Source of the DNA: an uncultured Clostridia bacterium
GTDB lineage: Bacteria > Bacillota > Clostridia > Oscillospirales > Acutalibacteraceae
DNA length: 64,000 nt
Direction: 5' to 3'
Assembly (NCBI GenBank): GCA_946183365.1
Contig: CAMHAH010000007.1
Span: 62,001 to 126,000 of the forward strand
Under the pieces are notes generated by a model. The model worked only from the letters and a program-made list of their open reading frames with translations. It was not told the origin of the DNA and ran no database searches. A program made the translations under genes and the position numbers. Positions 60,569-64,000 of the stretch are shown in pieces; positions within the stretch are counted from its first letter, which is position 1, and each line of letters begins with the position of its first letter.

Positions 60569-61708
60569 TCACCCTATCCACGCAACGCCTGTATCTGTCG
60601 CGAGGTTATCGATCGAATACAGCACGAGCACCTTGTCTATGCCCTCGCGCTCTATTATCTCAGACACGGGGTTCGTGAAGTATCTCAGGTCTACCATGAT
60701 TATCTCGCTGTAATGATCTGCGAGGAACGGCACCAGAGAATGGGCGAAGCTGTCCTTGATGACCATCAACTTCTCGCCGTTTTTGGCCGCAGAGTTTTTG
60801 ATGACCGTGTACGGATGGTTTCCGTCAAGATAGACGGGGTACTTATCATCCTCTTCAACATGACTGTAGAAGTACAGACCGTTCTGCTCGATCTTATCTC
60901 CGCCGTCGGTAATTGTAACGGTGAACGGGTTCTTATCATCATAAGCATGGTTATCCCAGATCTCGATATCATCGGGCTTGGTGAGCCAGAAGCCTGAAGA
61001 TGAATAGGTGGTGCCGTAAAACCCGGGATAAGAGGTTATCTCATAATCGCTTTCGTCGTGAGGGGTAAAGCCCAGCTCCTTTGAAAGCTCCCTGTAAGCG
61101 TAGAAAGCGCCGCGAGCCGTCCAGTGGTGGTCGGTCTTGTAATAAAGCTGCTCTGCGCCGCCGCCATACTTTTCTTTGAAAAGCTCGCGTATATCGACAA
61201 AATCCGCGGATTTGAGCGCGTCCTTTATCTGTGGGAACATTTCATCATCACGATATGTCTTATGATTTGACGGCAGGATATTGTCGCAGATATAGCCCGT
61301 AGAAGGCGCTACGAGCACAGTGACGTCGGCAGAGGTCTTTTCGGCAAATTCTTCGATGAAGCCGACATTCCTCATGAGCCCCGACATATCCTCGGGGTCG
61401 TTGACGAGATAGCCGTCAGCGCACTTATAGATACCGTTCGCGCCGTTGTTGCCTATGTAATAGTTATAATAAGATGCAAGCCCGACCCAGAAGTTACGCC
61501 CGGCGGTCTGGTCTGAGAGGAACTTCTCAAAATCCTTGCCGAACTCGCCCGACATCAGCCTGCTGAAGCTGAACTCGGGAGCCTGCTGCAGATAACGCTT
61601 TTCGGAAGAGCTGTATTCTTTTTTCGGCAAAACGATGAACAGTATCATCATAGCGACGATGAATAAGACGAATATCGCCGCGGGCATGAATTTATATATC
61701 TTTTTCAT
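60569..61708 (-). CDS. DHHW-family protein, MBOAT partner
   Basis: A 379-residue membrane-anchored extracellular protein with one helix (about 9-29). KTDHHWTARGAFYAY (about 194-208) is the DHHW motif, and KDSFAHSLVPFL near the C-terminus is the Ser-block equivalent. It shares this layout with the protein at 56540-57757 but has diverged. It is last in the order zinc-ribbon protein, MBOAT, DHHW, so it probably works with the MBOAT in O-acetylating a surface polymer. A 181-base palindromic element separates it from the MBOAT gene, and it might have its own promoter. Confidence 0.88.
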   Translation of the reverse strand: MKKIYKFMPAAIFVLFIVAMMILFIVLPKKEYSSSEKRYLQQAPEFSFSRLMSGEFGKDFEKFLSDQTAGRNFWVGLASYYNYYIGNNGANGIYKCADGYLVNDPEDMSGLMRNVGFIEEFAEKTSADVTVLVAPSTGYICDNILPSNHKTYRDDEMFPQIKDALKSADFVDIRELFKEKYGGGAEQLYYKTDHHWTARGAFYAYRELSKELGFTPHDESDYEITSYPGFYGTTYSSSGFWLTKPDDIEIWDNHAYDDKNPFTVTITDGGDKIEQNGLYFYSHVEEDDKYPVYLDGNHPYTVIKNSAAKNGEKLMVIKDSFAHSLVPFLADHYSEIIMVDLRYFTNPVSEIIEREGIDKVLVLYSIDNLATDTGVAWIG

Positions 61709-61733
61709 ACAGTCCTCCTTTCGATCGGTTAGT

Positions 61734-61914
61734 AGTGAGGAGTTTATGGTGGGCGTGACACGCGTGTCCTGCCCGCACCCGATTTAGGCCCCCTTTCCCA
61801 AGGGGGCTGTCGCGAAGCGACTGAGGGTTTGAACCCTCCGCCCATGTCGGGGCACCTCCCTGAGAATTGCGGAGGCTTTATGTTCCTTTAACTCCTAATT
61901 CCTAACTCCTCACT
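61734..61914. repeat. 181-bp palindromic element with perfect 11-bp ends
   Basis: Begins AGTGAGGAGTT (61734-61744) and ends AACTCCTCACT (61904-61914), exact inverse repeats. Inside are further hairpins (CCCCCTT/AAGGGGG; TCGC/GCGA) and AACTCCTAATTCCT units like those at 59404-59432. No coding capacity. Confidence 0.7.
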
Positions 61915-61916
61915 GT

Positions 61917-63314
61917 TTAAAATCTGAAGTACAGGAACGGATTATAGCTCTGAGATACCAAGAGAGCCGTGCACAGACCGAGCACTACGATACAGAACAG
62001 GGTCTTGAGCAGAGGAGCCGCCTTGGTATCGGCTACCTTTTTATACAGATTTGTCGCGAGCGGAGTAGAGGCTACAGCCGCGACTATCAGCATTGGCAGA
62101 TATGAGATCGCGAGCACGCCCGCGTTGTGAGAGATAGCTGTACCGCCGAAGCTGAACATAGACGTAAAGAACGCGCCCATCTGACTGAGATCGGTGAAGT
62201 AGAACAGCACCCAGCCGATGATGATGAAGAACAGCGAATATGTATGCTGAATAACGGCGGGAGCCTTATCGAGCCATTTTTTGAGCACGAATTTCTCGAG
62301 CACGAGCAGCAGACCGAAGTACAGACCCCAGAAGATGAAGTTGAACGAAGCGCCGTGCCACAGACCCGTCAGGAACCATACGATAAGCAAATTGAGCATC
62401 TGGCGCGGTACACCCTTTCGGTTGCCGCCGAGGGGGATATACACATACTCTCTGAACCATGTGCCCAGGGATATATGCCAGCGCCGCCAGAACTCTGTGA
62501 TACTCTTTGAGATATACGGATAATTGAAGTTCTTAAGGAACTCAAAGCCGAACATATTGCCCAGGCCGCAAGCCATATCGGAGTAGCCCGAGAAGTCGAA
62601 ATATATCTGGAAGGTATAGGCGATGATGCCGACCCATGAGCCGAGCCAGCCGTTGTTCTCACCCGTAGCCTGCATACTGTCCCACAAAGCGCCCATCTGA
62701 TTGGCGATCAGCACCTTTTTAGCGAGACCCACACAGAATATACATACGCCCTTAGTGAAGTCATCGAGCGTTTCTCTGCGGTGGTCGAGCTGATAGGCTA
62801 CGTCCTTATAACGGACGATAGGGCCCGCGATAAGCTGAGGGAACAGCGATACATAGGTACCGAAGGTGATGATGTTCTTCTGTACCGGAGCGTCGCCGCG
62901 GTATACATCTATCGAGTACGACATGGTCTGGAAGGTATAGAAGCTGATGCCGATAGGCAGCGGCACCTTCAGACTCGGGATATTAAGGAACGGCAGATAG
63001 TTCAAGGTATCTGTGATGAAGCCCGCGTACTTGAAGAAGCCGAGCAGACTGAGGTTTATCACCATAGAAGCGACAAGGAACACCTTAGCCTTTCTGTCAT
63101 CCTTATGCCTGTATTTATTTATGAACCAACCGCAGGTATAGTCTACGATGGTAGAGAATATCATCAGGGTGACATATACCGGCTCGCCCCAGCCGTAAAA
63201 GACGAGGTTGACAACAAAGAGCAGGAGATTACGCCAGCGTCTGGGACAGACATAGTAAAGTATCAGCACTATCGGCAGATACAAAAACAAGAACAAAAGT
63301 GATGAAAATACCAC
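61917..63314 (-). CDS. MBOAT-family O-acyltransferase (AlgI/PatA-like)
   Basis: A 465-residue membrane protein with about eleven helices. It carries family blocks PLPIGISFYTFQTMSYSIDVYRG, LIAGPIVRY, DFSGYSDMACG, FWRRWHISLGTWFREYVYIPLGG and LTGLWHGASFNF, where the His of WHG is the likely catalytic residue. It moves acetyl groups across the membrane to a surface polysaccharide or wall polymer with help from a DHHW/AlgJ-like protein. Start is a GTG at 63314 with GGAGG 6 bases upstream. Confidence 0.94.
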   Translation of the reverse strand: MVFSSLLFLFLYLPIVLILYYVCPRRWRNLLLFVVNLVFYGWGEPVYVTLMIFSTIVDYTCGWFINKYRHKDDRKAKVFLVASMVINLSLLGFFKYAGFITDTLNYLPFLNIPSLKVPLPIGISFYTFQTMSYSIDVYRGDAPVQKNIITFGTYVSLFPQLIAGPIVRYKDVAYQLDHRRETLDDFTKGVCIFCVGLAKKVLIANQMGALWDSMQATGENNGWLGSWVGIIAYTFQIYFDFSGYSDMACGLGNMFGFEFLKNFNYPYISKSITEFWRRWHISLGTWFREYVYIPLGGNRKGVPRQMLNLLIVWFLTGLWHGASFNFIFWGLYFGLLLVLEKFVLKKWLDKAPAVIQHTYSLFFIIIGWVLFYFTDLSQMGAFFTSMFSFGGTAISHNAGVLAISYLPMLIVAAVASTPLATNLYKKVADTKAAPLLKTLFCIVVLGLCTALLVSQSYNPFLYFRF

Positions 63315-63385
63315 GGCGAACCTCCTTTCTCAGTTATAAAATAATATCATGTGAGCGGATAAGCGTCACGCTCAATGTAAAATAA

Positions 63386-63796
63386 TCAAAACAGAATATT
63401 TTTCTTGAAGTCGTTGTTACAGCGCGGGCAGTGGATATGCTGAACACCCGTGCGCTTTTTGAGCCTGAGCTGAGCCTTGCAGTAGGGACAGCGGACATAG
63501 CGGTGGGTCTTGAAGTCGCGTATCTTCAAATACTGGCGCTTGAAGAAATCAACCACCGCGGTATATATGCTGATAAAGCGGTTGTTCTCATACAAACGCT
63601 TTGTTATATTGGTCGAGAGCGAGCGCAGTATCGCCAGCACCGCGAGCACCAGTATGATAACGACCATAAACGGACTGCGTACAAAGAGATTTATCAGATA
63701 CAGCACTCCCGCGACTATCCAGATAAAGGTATTCAGTTTATCGTTTCCGTACCTGCCGCGCATGAATTCGGCAAGCTTTTGTAATAGATTACGCAT
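63386..63796 (-). CDS. membrane protein with C-terminal zinc ribbon
   Basis: A 136-residue protein. One or two membrane helices (about 22-62) precede a helical linker and a C-terminal zinc-ribbon of the CPYC-x(n)-CPRC form (RCPYCKAQL and HCPRCNND, about 102-130). Function unknown; similar small zinc-ribbon membrane proteins occur beside MBOAT/DHHW genes in this group, suggesting a sensing or adaptor role (inference). Probably first of the MBOAT-DHHW unit; a 71-base gap separates it from the MBOAT gene. Confidence 0.75.
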   Translation of the reverse strand: MRNLLQKLAEFMRGRYGNDKLNTFIWIVAGVLYLINLFVRSPFMVVIILVLAVLAILRSLSTNITKRLYENNRFISIYTAVVDFFKRQYLKIRDFKTHRYVRCPYCKAQLRLKKRTGVQHIHCPRCNNDFKKNILF

Positions 63797-63840
63797 TTTA
63801 TCACCTGTTATTTTTCAGTGAGTATGCCCAGTTATCATTA

Positions 63841-63869
63841 ATATTAACATATTATAACGCTGTTTTCAA
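63841..63869 (-). promoter_or_regulatory. promoter of the zinc-ribbon/MBOAT/DHHW unit
   Basis: Minus-strand TTGAAA (63864-63869), 17-base spacer, TAATAT (63841-63846). Confidence 0.55.
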
Positions 63870-63890
63870 GAAAATTATAACTTTCGACTA

Positions 63891-63919
63891 TTGAATATCA
63901 CTGAATTTAAGGGTATACT
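63891..63919 (+). promoter_or_regulatory. promoter of the gene at the right edge
   Basis: TTGAAT (63891-63896), 17-base spacer, TATACT (63914-63919), about 30 bases before the ATG. Confidence 0.65.
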
Positions 63920-63949
63920 TTTATGCAGAATGACAAAAAGAGGTAACCA

Positions 63950-64000
63950 ATGGATAAATTAAAAGAAACCGTACGCCACGACGCCACACGCGTACGCCAA
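63950..64000 (+). CDS. start of an unidentified gene (cut by right edge)
   Basis: Seventeen codons reading MDKLKETVRHDATRVRQ, preceded by AGAGGT 7 bases upstream and a good promoter. Too short to identify; the basic helix suggests a soluble protein. Confidence 0.6.
   Translation, partial: MDKLKETVRHDATRVRQ

Noticed and set aside
1..64000. tRNA, rRNA, CRISPR arrays, prophage genes
   Set aside because: None recognised by eye on either strand; a covariance-model scan would be needed to exclude small RNAs.

Overview
The window looks like a chromosomal segment of a low-to-mid GC Gram-positive anaerobe of the Ruminococcus/Oscillospiraceae type. Signs are AGGAGG-type ribosome sites, strong TTGACA/TATAAT promoters with 17-base spacers, many compact operons, diaminopimelate dehydrogenase, RicT next to the DNA polymerase delta-prime subunit, a 2[4Fe-4S] ferredoxin, two Trk/Ktr potassium systems and a cohesin-like surface protein. 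I assign the lineage by gene content only. No rRNA, tRNA, CRISPR array, prophage or complete transposase gene was seen.

Layout. 1-9.5 kb (minus strand): ddh (cut by the left edge), a CBS/DRTGG manganese pyrophosphatase, a beta-helix carbohydrate-binding lipoprotein behind a triple direct-repeat operator, LtrA, a DMT exporter, an asparaginase-like protein and a split transketolase. 9.6-11.2 kb (plus): coaX and an ECF S component, probably pantothenate uptake. 11.3-17.9 kb (minus): a six-gene potassium-uptake operon ending in a FabG-like reductase and a cohesin-like membrane-anchored protein. 18.4-25.1 kb (plus): secA-gltX-glnS and a lipoprotein, ended by a 156-bp inverted-repeat element. 25.4-31.1 kb (minus): a transpeptidase plus FHA-SEDS pair, hflX and three small unknown genes. 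31.2-33.9 kb (plus): a YfcE-type phosphodiesterase, holB-ricT and ferredoxin.

33.9-36.9 kb holds an acyl-ACP thioesterase divergent from a serine-palmitoyltransferase-like synthase coupled to a short-chain reductase, a plausible long-chain aminolipid (sphingolipid-type) pathway. 37.0-40.6 kb (minus) is an IspD/TarI-like, epimerase and CDP-glycerol-type phosphotransferase set for a polyol-phosphate wall polymer. A 43-codon gene with its own promoter and terminator follows, then bioY-DUF1284-mntP. 42.7-50.5 kb (plus) is a galactoside operon: GH2, an uncharacterised GT-B-like protein, a GPH transporter and GH36. 50.6-55.6 kb (minus) is a STAS / adenylation-carrier-condensation NRPS / carboxylesterase operon. 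55.8-63.8 kb has a PPase-like/NUDIX fusion, two DHHW proteins, an MBOAT acyltransferase and a zinc-ribbon protein, with an aminotransferase and trpS between them on the plus strand.

The most novel candidates are the NRPS operon, whose adenylation domain lacks the usual amino-group-binding Asp; the SPT-like/reductase pair; the unknown GT-B-like protein in the galactoside operon; the small monocistronic gene; and a family of TA-flanked MITE-like elements sharing an 18-base terminus.
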